64,000 bases of DNA from Streptomyces cellulosae (GTDB lineage: Bacteria; Actinomycetota; Actinomycetes; Streptomycetales; Streptomycetaceae), in NCBI RefSeq assembly GCF_000721105.1, contig NZ_JOEV01000001.1:124001-188000 (forward strand), written 5' to 3'. The notes below the pieces were generated by a model. The model did not search any database. It saw nothing but the letters and a program-made list of their open reading frames with translations, and was not told where the DNA came from. This document shows positions 1-8,759 of this stretch, piece after piece. The position numbers and the translations under genes are program-made. How positions within the stretch are numbered: the first letter of the stretch is position 1; each line of letters opens with the position of its first letter.

Positions 1-948
1 CTTGGCCGCCCGGTCGATGACGGCGGCCGCGTCGGCGTTGGCGAACGGGTCGATGTCGGAGGAGTTCTCGGGCCACAGCACGAAGTCCGGCTTGGCGACC
101 TTGCCCGCCCTGACCTCGGCGGCGAGCCGCTCGGTCTCGCGGGCGTGGTAGTCGAGCACGGCCCGCCGCTGGGCGTTGAACTCCAGTCCCGCGCGCGGGA
201 CGTTGCCCTGGATGACCGCGACGGTGACGCTGCCGTCCTCGGCCTTGTCGCTCACCAGCGGCCGCGCGGCCACCGCGCCCGCCACGGGCACGGCCAGGCT
301 GAGCAGGGCCACGGCGGCAGCCGGCCGTCGAACGGCACCCGTGCGCCGGGCCGCGACGGCCAGCCGCACGACCTCGCAGAGGCCGAAGCCGCACAGGACG
401 ACCCCGAAGCCGAGCACCGGGGTCCCGCCCACCGCGGCGAGCGGCAGGAAGACACCGTCCGCCTGCCCGAACGCGATCTTGCCCCAGGGGAAACCGTGGA
501 AGGGCGCACGCGCGCGTGCCGCCTCTCCGGCGATCCACACCGCGGCCGCCCACACGGGCCAGCCCGGGAGCTTCGACACCGCGGCGACGCCCGCGCCGAC
601 CAGCGCGACGAAGAGCGCCTCGATGGCGACCAGCGCCAGCCAGGGCCCGGGGCCGACCTCCACGCCGGTCCACACCAACAGCGGCAGCAGGAATCCGAGG
701 CCGAAGAGGTAGCCGAGACCGAGGGCCGCCTTCCAGCCGCGCCCGCGCAGCACCCAGCCGAAGACGGCGAAGGCCGGCAGGGCCAGCCACCACAGGGTGC
801 GCGGCGGGAAACTGACGTAGAGCAGCACTCCGGAGAGCGCTGCGGCGGCGGCCGGAAGGAGTCGCAGGAGCCGCGTCCCGCGCGATGCGGGCGCGGTCGG
901 CTGCCTCACCTGGTCCGACTCGTCCACGGAAGTTGCGGTGACGGTCAC
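1..948 (-). CDS. lnt: Apolipoprotein N-acyltransferase, C-terminus cut by window edge
   Basis: Lnt adds the third acyl chain to the N-terminal cysteine of lipoproteins at the outer face of the membrane. The minus strand reads without a stop from a GTG at 948 to the window edge (316 codons). It shows several hydrophobic helices (for example LWWLALPAFAVFGWVL) followed by the start of a carbon-nitrogen hydrolase domain (VAVIQGNVPR) and the motif WPEN, whose Glu is the first residue of the Glu-Lys-Cys triad in this family. The Lys and Cys lie beyond the edge. The open plus-strand frame over this stretch is antisense. The start is the most upstream good GTG and could be a few codons off. Confidence 0.85.
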   Translation of the reverse strand, partial: MTVTATSVDESDQVRQPTAPASRGTRLLRLLPAAAAALSGVLLYVSFPPRTLWWLALPAFAVFGWVLRGRGWKAALGLGYLFGLGFLLPLLVWTGVEVGPGPWLALVAIEALFVALVGAGVAAVSKLPGWPVWAAAVWIAGEAARARAPFHGFPWGKIAFGQADGVFLPLAAVGGTPVLGFGVVLCGFGLCEVVRLAVAARRTGAVRRPAAAVALLSLAVPVAGAVAARPLVSDKAEDGSVTVAVIQGNVPRAGLEFNAQRRAVLDYHARETERLAAEVRAGKVAKPDFVLWPENSSDIDPFANADAAAVIDRAAK

Positions 949-1191
949 TGTGGGAGTGTACGGCGGCCGGGCTCGGCGCCGACAGCGCGGTCCGCTCAGC
1001 CCCACGGACATCGGCGGTCGCCTCGGCAGCATCGTTTCTGCGCATCTCGGTCCAACTCGTCCACAAACCGCCCACCAGCCGTTACGGTGTGCCCCGGGGG
1101 CTTTGTCGTACGGGCCGGTGACGCCCGCACGACCGGGGACGGCACGGGTCGGGGGCGACCGGGTTCGGGGGGCGGGGTGGGTTCCACGGGG

Positions 1192-2265
1192 ATGGCGTCT
1201 GCGGCCGGTGCGGCGCCGGCAGCGGACGACGACAGACGCGACACTTCGGACGCGGCCGGCATGGTGATCCTCGGGGCGTGCGCCGCCTGGTCCCTGATCA
1301 CGGCGGCCGCGCATGACGGCCGCCCGGAGGGAGTACTGCTCGCGGTGCTGGCCGTGGCCGCCGGTTATGCCGCGGGACGGGTGTCCGGAGCGCTGCTCCC
1401 GGTCGCCGCGCCGAGCGCCGGGGCGCTGGCGGGGCTCGGCCTCACGGTGGGGTTGCCGCACCTCTCCCCGGGGCCCGAGATCGTCACGCCGCTCGGGCAC
1501 GCCGGTGCCGCCGCCGCCCTGCTGACGCTGTCAGCCGGTGCCGCGTGCTGCGCCGCCTGGGCAACCGAGTCCCCGGCGCTGCGGCTGGCGCTGCGCGTGC
1601 TGGCCGCCGGGATCGCGGTGACCGCTGCCGCGCTCGGGGCGGTCGCCGGGTTCGCCGCGTGCGTCGCCGTGCTGGTGGGCTCGCTCGCCGCGGGCAGGAT
1701 GCGTCACCGGGGTCCGGGCATCGCCGGGCTGGCCTTGTCCGCGGCCCTGGTGTCCGGTCTGACCTGGGCGGTCGCGGGGAACAAGGTGCCTGCCGGGCTC
1801 GCCGACTCCCTCGAGGGCCGGCTGACCCGGCAGCGGGTCGGGCTGTGGCAGGACGCGCTGCACATGGCCCGCGGGGACGCCGTGCTGGGTGTGGGCCCGG
1901 GCCGTTTCGGCGAACTCAGCGGGACGGCGACCCGGACCCTGCTCTCCGACGGCAAGCCTCATTCGGCGCCGCTTCAGCAGGCGGCCGAACAGGGGATCGT
2001 CGGCGTCGCCCTGCTGGCGGCGGTCTTCTGCTGGGTGCTGTACGCCCTCTGGCGCACCCGGCGCCCCACCCCGGTCGCGCTCACCGCGGGCGCTGCCCTG
2101 ACGTCGGTGGCGGCGATCGCCTGCCTGGGCAACGCGCTGAGCTTCACCACGGTGTCGGTCGGCGCCGGGCTGCTGGCCGGGCTGGCCACGGCCCGCCCGC
2201 TGTCCTACGAGTCAGCGCGGCACGGGACGGACGTACGCGCACACGGTGACCGGCAAGCTCTGTGA
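1192..2265 (+). CDS. O-antigen ligase-like polytopic membrane protein
   Basis: A 357-residue protein that is mostly hydrophobic helices. Near residue 225 it has the sequence LGVGPGRFGELS, followed about 20 residues later by HSAPLQQAAEQG. This is the periplasmic loop signature of the O-antigen ligase/polymerase (Wzy/WaaL-like) superfamily, which transfers or polymerises lipid-linked glycans outside the membrane. The ATG at 1192 was chosen because the frame upstream of it is antisense to lnt. An internal ATG at 1261 is an alternative start. The actual glycan substrate in Streptomyces is unknown. It is transcribed divergently from lnt. Confidence 0.7.
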   Translation: MASAAGAAPAADDDRRDTSDAAGMVILGACAAWSLITAAAHDGRPEGVLLAVLAVAAGYAAGRVSGALLPVAAPSAGALAGLGLTVGLPHLSPGPEIVTPLGHAGAAAALLTLSAGAACCAAWATESPALRLALRVLAAGIAVTAAALGAVAGFAACVAVLVGSLAAGRMRHRGPGIAGLALSAALVSGLTWAVAGNKVPAGLADSLEGRLTRQRVGLWQDALHMARGDAVLGVGPGRFGELSGTATRTLLSDGKPHSAPLQQAAEQGIVGVALLAAVFCWVLYALWRTRRPTPVALTAGAALTSVAAIACLGNALSFTTVSVGAGLLAGLATARPLSYESARHGTDVRAHGDRQAL

Positions 2266-2285
2266 CCGCCCGGAGCGCGGTGGGC

Positions 2286-2819
2286 TCAACGCCCCGCGCC
2301 GGACGGCAGCCGGTCCTTGATGACCCGTACGGCTGCCTCGGCGTCGTCCACGGTGATGGTGAACGTGTGGCCGTCCCACAGGCGCAGCACCACGCCCTCG
2401 CCCCGGCGTACGACGACGGCGGTGCCCTTCTCGGGGCGCCAGCGGTAGCCCCAGCCGCCCCAGTGGCGTGGGGTGACGTGCGGGTCGAACTCGGCGCCGG
2501 CGACCTGCGCCAGCGGGATGCGGCGGCGCGGCACGCCGATGTGGCCGCAGCGCACTTCGAGGGACTCCTTGTCGACCTTCAGGGCGACGTGCACGAAGGC
2601 GAGGGTGCCGAAGAGGACCAGCAGTCCGGCCGCGATGCAGCCGACCACGGACATCACGAGCGGGGCGATGCCGGACGTCCACTGGGAGTCGACGGCCAGC
2701 TCGATGCCGAGCGCCAGACAGGCGGCGCCGCCGAGCGCCAGCAGCCACTGGAACCGGTTGGAGGCCCGCCCGGTCCAGACGTCGGGGTGAGTGCTCTTGC
2801 CGTGGGGGTGGTCCCTCAT
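2286..2819 (-). CDS. Membrane protein with PH-like domain
   Basis: A 177-residue protein with two adjacent hydrophobic segments (residues about 25-75), then a beta-rich soluble part of about 90 residues. The layout resembles the small two-helix actinobacterial proteins with bacterial PH-like domains; no catalytic motif is visible. The ATG at 2819 follows a stretch with no coding look, and the longer open frame to 2867 adds only an unconvincing leader. Function is unknown. Confidence 0.6.
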   Translation of the reverse strand: MRDHPHGKSTHPDVWTGRASNRFQWLLALGGAACLALGIELAVDSQWTSGIAPLVMSVVGCIAAGLLVLFGTLAFVHVALKVDKESLEVRCGHIGVPRRRIPLAQVAGAEFDPHVTPRHWGGWGYRWRPEKGTAVVVRRGEGVVLRLWDGHTFTITVDDAEAAVRVIKDRLPSGAGR

Positions 2820-2888
2820 GCTTATGAGATTACTCAGGTTTCGCTGCGCCGGTAGGACGTTGCACACAGTGACTGCTCAGGGCAGGGG

Positions 2889-3674
2889 TCACCGGGCGGG
2901 GCTGAGCGCCTTGAGGAGCCGGCCTTCCTCATAGGCCAGTGCGGGCTCGGGGAGCGCGCCCTCGCGACCGCTGAGCAGGACCGTCAGGGTGCCGTTCTCC
3001 GACGCCCGAGGGGCGGGCTGCGCCCCGAGCCGGCGCAGTGCCTGGGCGGCGACCGCTCCGGCGGAGCCGTGCAGGACGAGCGGGGGGAAACCGGGGCGCT
3101 GCACGGCGGCGCGAATGCGCTCGGAGACCAGTTCGTAGTGGGTGCAGCCCAGGACGACGGTCGTCACATCGTCCGGGGTCAGGGCCGCGGCCGCGGCGAC
3201 GGCCGCCTCGATGGCCGCCTCGTCCGCGTGCTCGACCGCCTCCGCGAGGCCGTAGCAGGGCACCTCGGTGACCGCCACCCCGGCGGCGAAGTCCTCGATG
3301 AGCCCGCGCTGGTAGGGGCTGCCCGTGGTGGCGGGCGTCGCCCAGATCGCGAAGGGACCGCCGCCGGCCGCGGCGGGTTTGATCGCGGGGACCGTGCCGA
3401 TGACCGGGATGCCGGGTTCGAGGCGGGCGCGCAGGGCCGGCAGGGCGTGCACGGTGGCGGTGTTGCAGCCGATGACGAGGGCGTCGGGCCGCCGTGCGGC
3501 GGCGGCCTCGGCGACGGCCAGTGCGCGCCGCGTGAGGTCCTGAGGGGTGCGGGGGCCCCAGGGCATTCCGTCGGGGTCGAGGGAGAGCACGAGATCGGCG
3601 TCGGGCCGCAGACGCCGTATCGCGGCGGTGGCCGCCAGCAGACCGATTCCGGAGTCCATGAGCGCGATCTTCAC
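2889..3674 (-). CDS. Glutamate/aspartate racemase-family protein
   Basis: A 261-residue cofactor-independent racemase fold. The N-terminus carries MDSGIG, matching the Asp-Ser-Gly substrate loop. The two catalytic cysteines sit in GCNTAT (residue about 69) and GCTHYEL (about 176), as in MurI, which makes D-glutamate for peptidoglycan. Length and both Cys motifs fit an active enzyme. Whether this is the essential MurI or a second racemase-family member cannot be decided from sequence alone. It is transcribed away from the glycosyltransferase that follows. Confidence 0.8.
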   Translation of the reverse strand: MKIALMDSGIGLLAATAAIRRLRPDADLVLSLDPDGMPWGPRTPQDLTRRALAVAEAAAARRPDALVIGCNTATVHALPALRARLEPGIPVIGTVPAIKPAAAGGGPFAIWATPATTGSPYQRGLIEDFAAGVAVTEVPCYGLAEAVEHADEAAIEAAVAAAAALTPDDVTTVVLGCTHYELVSERIRAAVQRPGFPPLVLHGSAGAVAAQALRRLGAQPAPRASENGTLTVLLSGREGALPEPALAYEEGRLLKALSPAR

Positions 3675-3731
3675 CCCGTCACGATAGACGATGGGCCCTT
3701 ACCGGCAGGGCCGGTGGGGCAGACTGCGCAC

Positions 3732-4922
3732 GTGAGCGCCATCATGTGGACCGCCGCCGGATCACTCGCCGCCTGGCTGTGGCTGCTGCTCGGCCAGGGC
3801 TTCTTCTGGCGTACGGACGTCAGGCTGCCGCCCCTGAGGGATCCGGAGGTCTGGCCGTCCGTCTGTGTCGTCGTGCCGGCCCGTGACGAGGCGGCGGTGC
3901 TGCCCGCGAGCCTGCCGTCACTGCTCACCCAGGACTATCCGGGGCCGGCGGAGGTCTTCCTCGTCGACGACGGCAGCACCGACGGCACCGGCGAACTGGC
4001 GCACGAGCTGGCCCGCCGCCACGGCGGGCTGCCGCTGACCGTGGCCTCCCCCGGTGAACCGCCCACCGGCTGGACCGGCAAGCTGTGGGCCGTGCGCCAG
4101 GGCATCGGCCTGGCACGCGCGCGTGAGCCCGAGTACCTCCTCCTCACGGACGCCGACATCGCCCACGCGCCGGACAGTCTGCGCCTGCTGGTCTCGGCGG
4201 CCCGCGCGGGCGGCTTCGACGTCGTGTCCCAGATGGCCCGGCTGCGGGTGGAGAGCCTGTGGGAACGGCTGGTCGTGCCGGCCTTCGTCTACTTCTTCGC
4301 ACAGCTGTATCCGTTCCGGTGGATCGGCCGGCGCAAGGGGCGGACCGCGGCCGCTGCGGGCGGCTGCGTGCTGCTGCGCACCGAGGCCGCCGAACGGGCC
4401 CGGATCCCGGACGCCATCCGGCACGCCGTCATCGACGACGTGGCGCTCGCGCGGGCCGTCAAGGGCAGCGGCGGCCACATCTGGCTGGGGCTGGCGGACC
4501 GGGTGGACAGCGTCCGCCCGTATCCACGGCTGCACGACCTGTGGCGCATGGTCTCGCGCAGCGCGTACGCGCAACTGCGGCACAACCCGCTGCTGCTCCT
4601 CGGTACGGTCGCCGGACTGGCGCTGGTCTACCTGGTGCCGCCCGTGGCCCTGGTCGTGGGACCAGCCACGGGGAACGCGACGGCCGGGGTCGTCGGCGCC
4701 CTCGCGTGGCTGGTGATGACCGGAACGTATGTGCCGATGCTCCGTTACTACCGACAGCCGCTGTGGCTCGCTCCCCTGCTGCCGTTCACCTCGTTCCTCT
4801 ATCTCCTCATGACGGTCGATTCCGCGGTGCAGCACTACCGGGGGCGCGGCGCGGCCTGGAAGGGCCGTACCTACACGCGTCCGGACACGCGTCCGGACGC
4901 CGTCGTCGGTGACGAGCCGTGA
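3732..4922 (+). CDS. HpnB-like family 2 glycosyltransferase, membrane-bound
   Basis: A 396-residue protein: an N-terminal transmembrane helix (residues about 3-22), a GT-A glycosyltransferase domain with VVVPARDE, the nucleotide-sugar motif DDGSTDGT and a DXD-like TDADI, then C-terminal hydrophobic helices. The order helix-GT2-helices and the segment RPYPRLHDLWRM match hopene-associated glycosyltransferase HpnB. No hopanoid genes are visible next to it, so the acceptor is uncertain. It starts at GTG 3732, since the long upstream frame is antisense to the racemase gene. Confidence 0.75.
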   Translation: MSAIMWTAAGSLAAWLWLLLGQGFFWRTDVRLPPLRDPEVWPSVCVVVPARDEAAVLPASLPSLLTQDYPGPAEVFLVDDGSTDGTGELAHELARRHGGLPLTVASPGEPPTGWTGKLWAVRQGIGLARAREPEYLLLTDADIAHAPDSLRLLVSAARAGGFDVVSQMARLRVESLWERLVVPAFVYFFAQLYPFRWIGRRKGRTAAAAGGCVLLRTEAAERARIPDAIRHAVIDDVALARAVKGSGGHIWLGLADRVDSVRPYPRLHDLWRMVSRSAYAQLRHNPLLLLGTVAGLALVYLVPPVALVVGPATGNATAGVVGALAWLVMTGTYVPMLRYYRQPLWLAPLLPFTSFLYLLMTVDSAVQHYRGRGAAWKGRTYTRPDTRPDAVVGDEP

Positions 4923-4926
4923 GCGG

Positions 4927-6246
4927 TCACTTCCGGCCCGGGGTCCAGTTCATGCCCCATCCGTAGGCCTGGTCGACGGTCCGCTGAGGGCTCACCCCGC
5001 GCTCGGGCACCAGGTACCGGGCCTCGCGCTGGACGACCAGGTCGCTGCCGGTGTTGGTGATGAGGGCGAGCGCGCACACCGTCGAGGGGACCGTGCACTC
5101 GTCCAGCGAGAAGTCGATCGCGGCGCCGTGCTGCGGCTGGAGCGTGACCCTGGCGTGCAGGTCGGCGAACGAGCGCGCTCCTTCGTAGATGGTCACGAAG
5201 ATGAGGATGCGCCGGAAGGCCTGCTTGTGGTCGAGGCTGACGGTGAGGTTCTCACCGCTCGAGAGGGCGCCCGTGCGGTCGTCGCCGTCCAGGTGGATGT
5301 ACGGCGGCCGGTGCAGGGCTCCGAAGGCGTTGCCGAGTGCCTGGACGACGCCCTTGCTGCCGTCGGTGAGTTCGTACAGGGCGCACAGGTCGAGGTCGAG
5401 GTCGGCGTGCATGGCGACGGCGCGGCCGAGCTTGCTGCCCCAGCCCGAGAACTGCTTGTGCACCTCCCAGTTGAGGTTGACGCGCAGGGCTCCCGAGGTG
5501 CCGCCCTGCTTGGTGAGCGAGACGGAGGGGGCCGCCTTGGTCAGCGTCACCTTGGTCAGGCGGACCGGTGCGGTGGGAGGTGCCGGTGGCGGAGGCGGGG
5601 CCGCGGCGAGGGGGCGCGCGGGTGCGGGCGGCGCGGTGGCCGGGGGTGCGGTGGCCGGTGGTGCGGTGGCCGCGGTGACCGGGGGGATGACCGGTGCGGT
5701 GGGGGCGGGTGCGGCGTGCTGGGGTTCGTCGACGGTGATGCCGTAGTCGGTGGCGAGGCCCTCCAGTCCGCTGCCGTAGCCCTGGCCCACCGCCCGGAAT
5801 TTCCACGCGCCCTGCCGACGGTAGAACTCGCCCAGGACGAAAGCGGTTTCGACGGTGGCGCCGGTGCTGTCGAACCGGGCGGTCACCGCGTCCCGTCCGG
5901 CGTCCCTGACCTCGATGTACAGATCGGGGACGGCGCCGAACGTGCCGCCGTCGCAGGAAGCGGCGAGAACCACGGTCTCGATCGTGGGCTCCACGCGCGC
6001 GAGGTCGACGAGAAGGGTGTCGGTCACCCGGTCGCCGGACTGCCGTTTGCCCTCGTGCCGGACCGCGCCGGAGGAGTGCGCCGGCTGGTTGTAGAAGACG
6101 AAGTCGCTGTCGGAGCGGACCCTTCCGTTCACCAGCAGCAGCGCCGAGGCGTCCGCGTCGGGCACACCCGGCCCGGAGCGCCAGCCCAGTTCGACGCGCA
6201 GTGCCGTCGTCGGCACCGGAGCGTTGGAACCCTTCGGCATTGACAT
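4927..6246 (-). CDS. Double TerD-domain protein (tellurium-resistance/stress family)
   Basis: A 439-residue protein with two TerD-like modules separated by a long Pro/Ala/Thr-rich linker (residues about 180-250). The N-terminal module starts MSMPKGSN, the usual TerD opening, and carries LRVELGW and FVFYNQP. The second module contains LNWEV and the acidic DLDLDLCALYE stretch that forms the calcium site in this family. TerD proteins are cytoplasmic, abundant in Streptomyces and linked to stress and development; the biochemical role is poorly defined. The ATG at 6246 was chosen over 6258 because it gives the conserved opening. Confidence 0.85.
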   Translation of the reverse strand: MSMPKGSNAPVPTTALRVELGWRSGPGVPDADASALLLVNGRVRSDSDFVFYNQPAHSSGAVRHEGKRQSGDRVTDTLLVDLARVEPTIETVVLAASCDGGTFGAVPDLYIEVRDAGRDAVTARFDSTGATVETAFVLGEFYRRQGAWKFRAVGQGYGSGLEGLATDYGITVDEPQHAAPAPTAPVIPPVTAATAPPATAPPATAPPAPARPLAAAPPPPPAPPTAPVRLTKVTLTKAAPSVSLTKQGGTSGALRVNLNWEVHKQFSGWGSKLGRAVAMHADLDLDLCALYELTDGSKGVVQALGNAFGALHRPPYIHLDGDDRTGALSSGENLTVSLDHKQAFRRILIFVTIYEGARSFADLHARVTLQPQHGAAIDFSLDECTVPSTVCALALITNTGSDLVVQREARYLVPERGVSPQRTVDQAYGWGMNWTPGRK

Positions 6247-6538
6247 GTCGGCCCCCATCACGTGTCGGCACGCCGGCCCGAGCCCCGGCAGTCCTGTCGG
6301 TCCGTCCTCCGCCCAACCTATTCTCCGGGACGACGAACTCCCATGAGCGGCGCAGGATCGCAGGCCGCCAACCCCCGGTAACCCGCCGGGAACTCGGCTT
6401 TTACACGAGAACCGCCTTACGTGATGCACCTTTTCGCCGCGTTCGCCCACATTAGGGGTCTCCCGCCACTGCCGACACGGAAAACAACCCTCTTATCGGT
6501 CTCCCCAACCAGCACATCGTGGGCTTAACTTATGTGCC
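6247..6538. promoter_or_regulatory. Divergent intergenic region, TerD gene / DUF6643-like gene
   Basis: About 290 bp between two outward-facing genes, more AT-rich than its flanks near 6405-6535. It must hold both promoters. I see no convincing repeat, RNA gene or extra coding frame in it, and no -35/-10 pair strong enough to name. Confidence 0.4.
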
Positions 6539-7000
6539 ATGACCTCCCCCCGCTCCACTTATGGCGGCGGCTACTACTCCGCCTCCTTCCCGGACACTCC
6601 GATCTACGACCGGCTCGTGGAAGAACGGGGCACCCCGCAGATCGCCCCGATCCGGGTCCCCGCCGCGTACGACATGCAGGGCAGTCACCTGCCCGCGCTG
6701 CCCTCGGCGCTGCCCGCCCTTCCCTCCGGCCCCTCCCAGCCCTCCTACGGCTATCCGCAGTATCAGTATCAGCAGCCCGCCCCGCTCCAGCAGGCACCCG
6801 CCGCGTACATCCCGCAGCAGGCCGCCGCGCCCCGCGGCTATCCGTCCCAGCAGCAGCCGCAGCAGCAGCCGCGCCCGGCCGCTCCCGGCATGGGCATGAC
6901 GACCGGGTACGAGGCGATGCGCCCCGCCGCTCCCCGGCCGGCGCAGGCCAACTACCAGGAGCAGTACAACAATCAGCAGCAGTACCGCGGCGGCTACTGA
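6539..7000 (+). CDS. Pro/Gln/Tyr-rich small protein, DUF6643-like
   Basis: A 153-residue low-complexity protein. The N-terminal 40 residues (YGGGYYSASFPDTPIYDRL, then GTPQIAPIRVP) look conserved and folded. The rest is Pro-, Gln-, Ala- and Tyr-rich, ending in QYRGGY. This matches small Streptomyces proteins grouped as DUF6643. There is no signal peptide and no membrane helix. Function is unknown; the composition suggests an intrinsically disordered tail. Confidence 0.65.
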   Translation: MTSPRSTYGGGYYSASFPDTPIYDRLVEERGTPQIAPIRVPAAYDMQGSHLPALPSALPALPSGPSQPSYGYPQYQYQQPAPLQQAPAAYIPQQAAAPRGYPSQQQPQQQPRPAAPGMGMTTGYEAMRPAAPRPAQANYQEQYNNQQQYRGGY

Positions 7001-7042
7001 CGCGTCACCCTGGCTGTCGGCGCCACCTGGCACCATGGGTCC

Positions 7043-7870
7043 ATGGGGAACGCGCGACTGCAGTCGATTCATGTTCATCCGGTCAAGGCGTTCCGGGGCC
7101 TCGCGCCCCGGGAGGCCGTCGTGGAGCCCTGGGGGCTGGCCGGCGACCGACGCTGGGCGGTGATCGACGACGGGGGAAAGGTCGTCACCCAACGCCAGCA
7201 CCCGCGCCTCGCGCTGGCCGCCGCCGAGCTGCTGCCCGGCGGCGGCGTCCGGCTGTCCGCGCCCGGGAGGGACCCCCTGGCCGTGCCCGTTCCACGGTCG
7301 ACCGGCACTGTGTCGGTGGACATCTTCGGCGACAAGGTCGAGGCCGTTCCCGCCGAGGGGGACACCGCGCACGCCTGGTGCGGCGCGTACCTCGGCGCCG
7401 ACGTGCGTCTGGTCCACCTGGACGACCCCGCCACACGCCGGCCCGTCGACCCGGAGTACGGACTGCCCGGTGAGACCGTCTCGTTCGCCGACGGCTACCC
7501 GCTGCTGCTCACCTCCGCGGCCTCCCTCGACGCCCTCAACTCCCTGATCGCACAAGGTGATCACGCCCATGAGGGCCCCTTGCCGATGAACCGTTTCCGA
7601 CCGAGCGTGGTCGTGGCGGGCACCGCCGCCTGGGCCGAGGACGACTGGTCGCGCGTGGCCATCGGCGACGTCGCCTTCCGTGTCGCCAAGATGTGCGGGC
7701 GGTGCGTGGTGACGACGACCGACCAGGTCACCGCCGACCGCGGCCGGGAGCCACTGCGCACCCTCGGGCTGCACCGCCGCTTCGGCGGCAAGCTCGTCTT
7801 CGGGCAGAACCTGGTACCCGAATCCCGCGGTGCGATCCGGGTCGGCGATCCGGTCACCGTCCTCGCATAG
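7043..7870 (+). CDS. MOSC domain protein
   Basis: A 275-residue protein with the N-terminal beta-barrel (HVHPVKAFRG, LAGDRRWAVID) and C-terminal MOSC domain (MNRFRPSVVV, then KMCGRCVVTTTD). The conserved cysteine in CGRC is the residue that binds sulfur or molybdenum cofactor in this superfamily, as in mARC/YiiM-type proteins. It is probably a molybdenum-dependent reductase acting on N-hydroxylated compounds or a sulfur carrier. Substrate and partner are not evident from the neighbours. Confidence 0.85.
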   Translation: MGNARLQSIHVHPVKAFRGLAPREAVVEPWGLAGDRRWAVIDDGGKVVTQRQHPRLALAAAELLPGGGVRLSAPGRDPLAVPVPRSTGTVSVDIFGDKVEAVPAEGDTAHAWCGAYLGADVRLVHLDDPATRRPVDPEYGLPGETVSFADGYPLLLTSAASLDALNSLIAQGDHAHEGPLPMNRFRPSVVVAGTAAWAEDDWSRVAIGDVAFRVAKMCGRCVVTTTDQVTADRGREPLRTLGLHRRFGGKLVFGQNLVPESRGAIRVGDPVTVLA

Positions 7871-8045
7871 GCCGGATCCCGCCCCGGCGAGGGTCCCGGG
7901 AACCTGGCCCGGGGGCCCGGGCGTTGGGTTGTCCGTGAGCAGTTCACGAGAGGTCCCGGTGGTGATTTCCCTCTCTCTTCGACCGGGTCCGCGCGTGAAC
8001 GCCGGCGGCGGGGGTTATCACGGAGCGGGAAGGGGGTGCGGGACG

Positions 8046-8651
8046 GTGCGAGCAATCAGTGGTCTCTGGCGCTGGCGGCACAACCCGCTGCGCCGCAGGA
8101 CCGACCTGGTCGAGGGCTGGTTGTGTCTGGCGGCACTGCTGGTGATCCTGGTCGTCGGACCGGTGATCGGCTCACTCGTCGGCGACTTCGCCCAGGACGC
8201 CCTGCAGCGGGCGGTCCGCGAACAACGCGAGTCCCGTCACGAGGTGTCGGCCACCGTGGTCCGCGCCCTGGACCGCTCCCCGCTGGAGGTCGATCCCGAC
8301 GCCTCCTCCGGCCGGGACCTGCGCAGCCGGGTGACAGCCGACTGGACCGCTCCGGACGGCAGCGCGCACCACGGCACGGTCCTGGCCGCCGTCCAGAACC
8401 CGCACCGCGGTGACCACTTCACGCTGTGGACGGACGAGCACGGCCGCATGGTGGCACGGCCGCTGGACTCCGCCACCGCGACGACCCATGCCGTCCTCGC
8501 CGGGATCGGTGCGGTCCTGCTGACGGCGGGCGTCGTCGAGGGCGGCAGACGACTGGCCCTGTGGCGCATGGTCCGTCGCCGGTACGCCCGTTGGGACCAG
8601 GCATGGGAGCGGGCGGGCCCGGACTGGGGACGGACCGGCACCGGCAGCTGA
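8046..8651 (+). CDS. Rv1733c-family two-helix membrane protein
   Basis: A 201-residue protein beginning with a basic stretch (WRWRHNPLRRRTD), a hydrophobic helix (residues about 24-45), an extracytoplasmic region with WTAPDG, and a second helix near residues 150-172 followed by a basic tail. This two-helix layout and the RRNPLRR-like opening match the actinobacterial Rv1733c family, whose function is unknown. It starts at GTG 8046; the open frame upstream has no ribosome-binding site. Confidence 0.75.
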   Translation: MRAISGLWRWRHNPLRRRTDLVEGWLCLAALLVILVVGPVIGSLVGDFAQDALQRAVREQRESRHEVSATVVRALDRSPLEVDPDASSGRDLRSRVTADWTAPDGSAHHGTVLAAVQNPHRGDHFTLWTDEHGRMVARPLDSATATTHAVLAGIGAVLLTAGVVEGGRRLALWRMVRRRYARWDQAWERAGPDWGRTGTGS

Positions 8652-8759
8652 CCGCCTTCCGGCTCTGGTCAACCCGCCACCCGCACGCACGCTACGGTGG
8701 ACCGGCCGAACGCATTCGGTATCGACCCGCGTAACACGAGGTGGGGGCACAGCAACGCC

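Noticed and set aside
145..1190. Open plus-strand frame preceding the O-antigen-ligase-like protein
   Set aside because: Antisense to lnt, Arg/Gly/His-rich and without any domain; the real gene starts near 1192.
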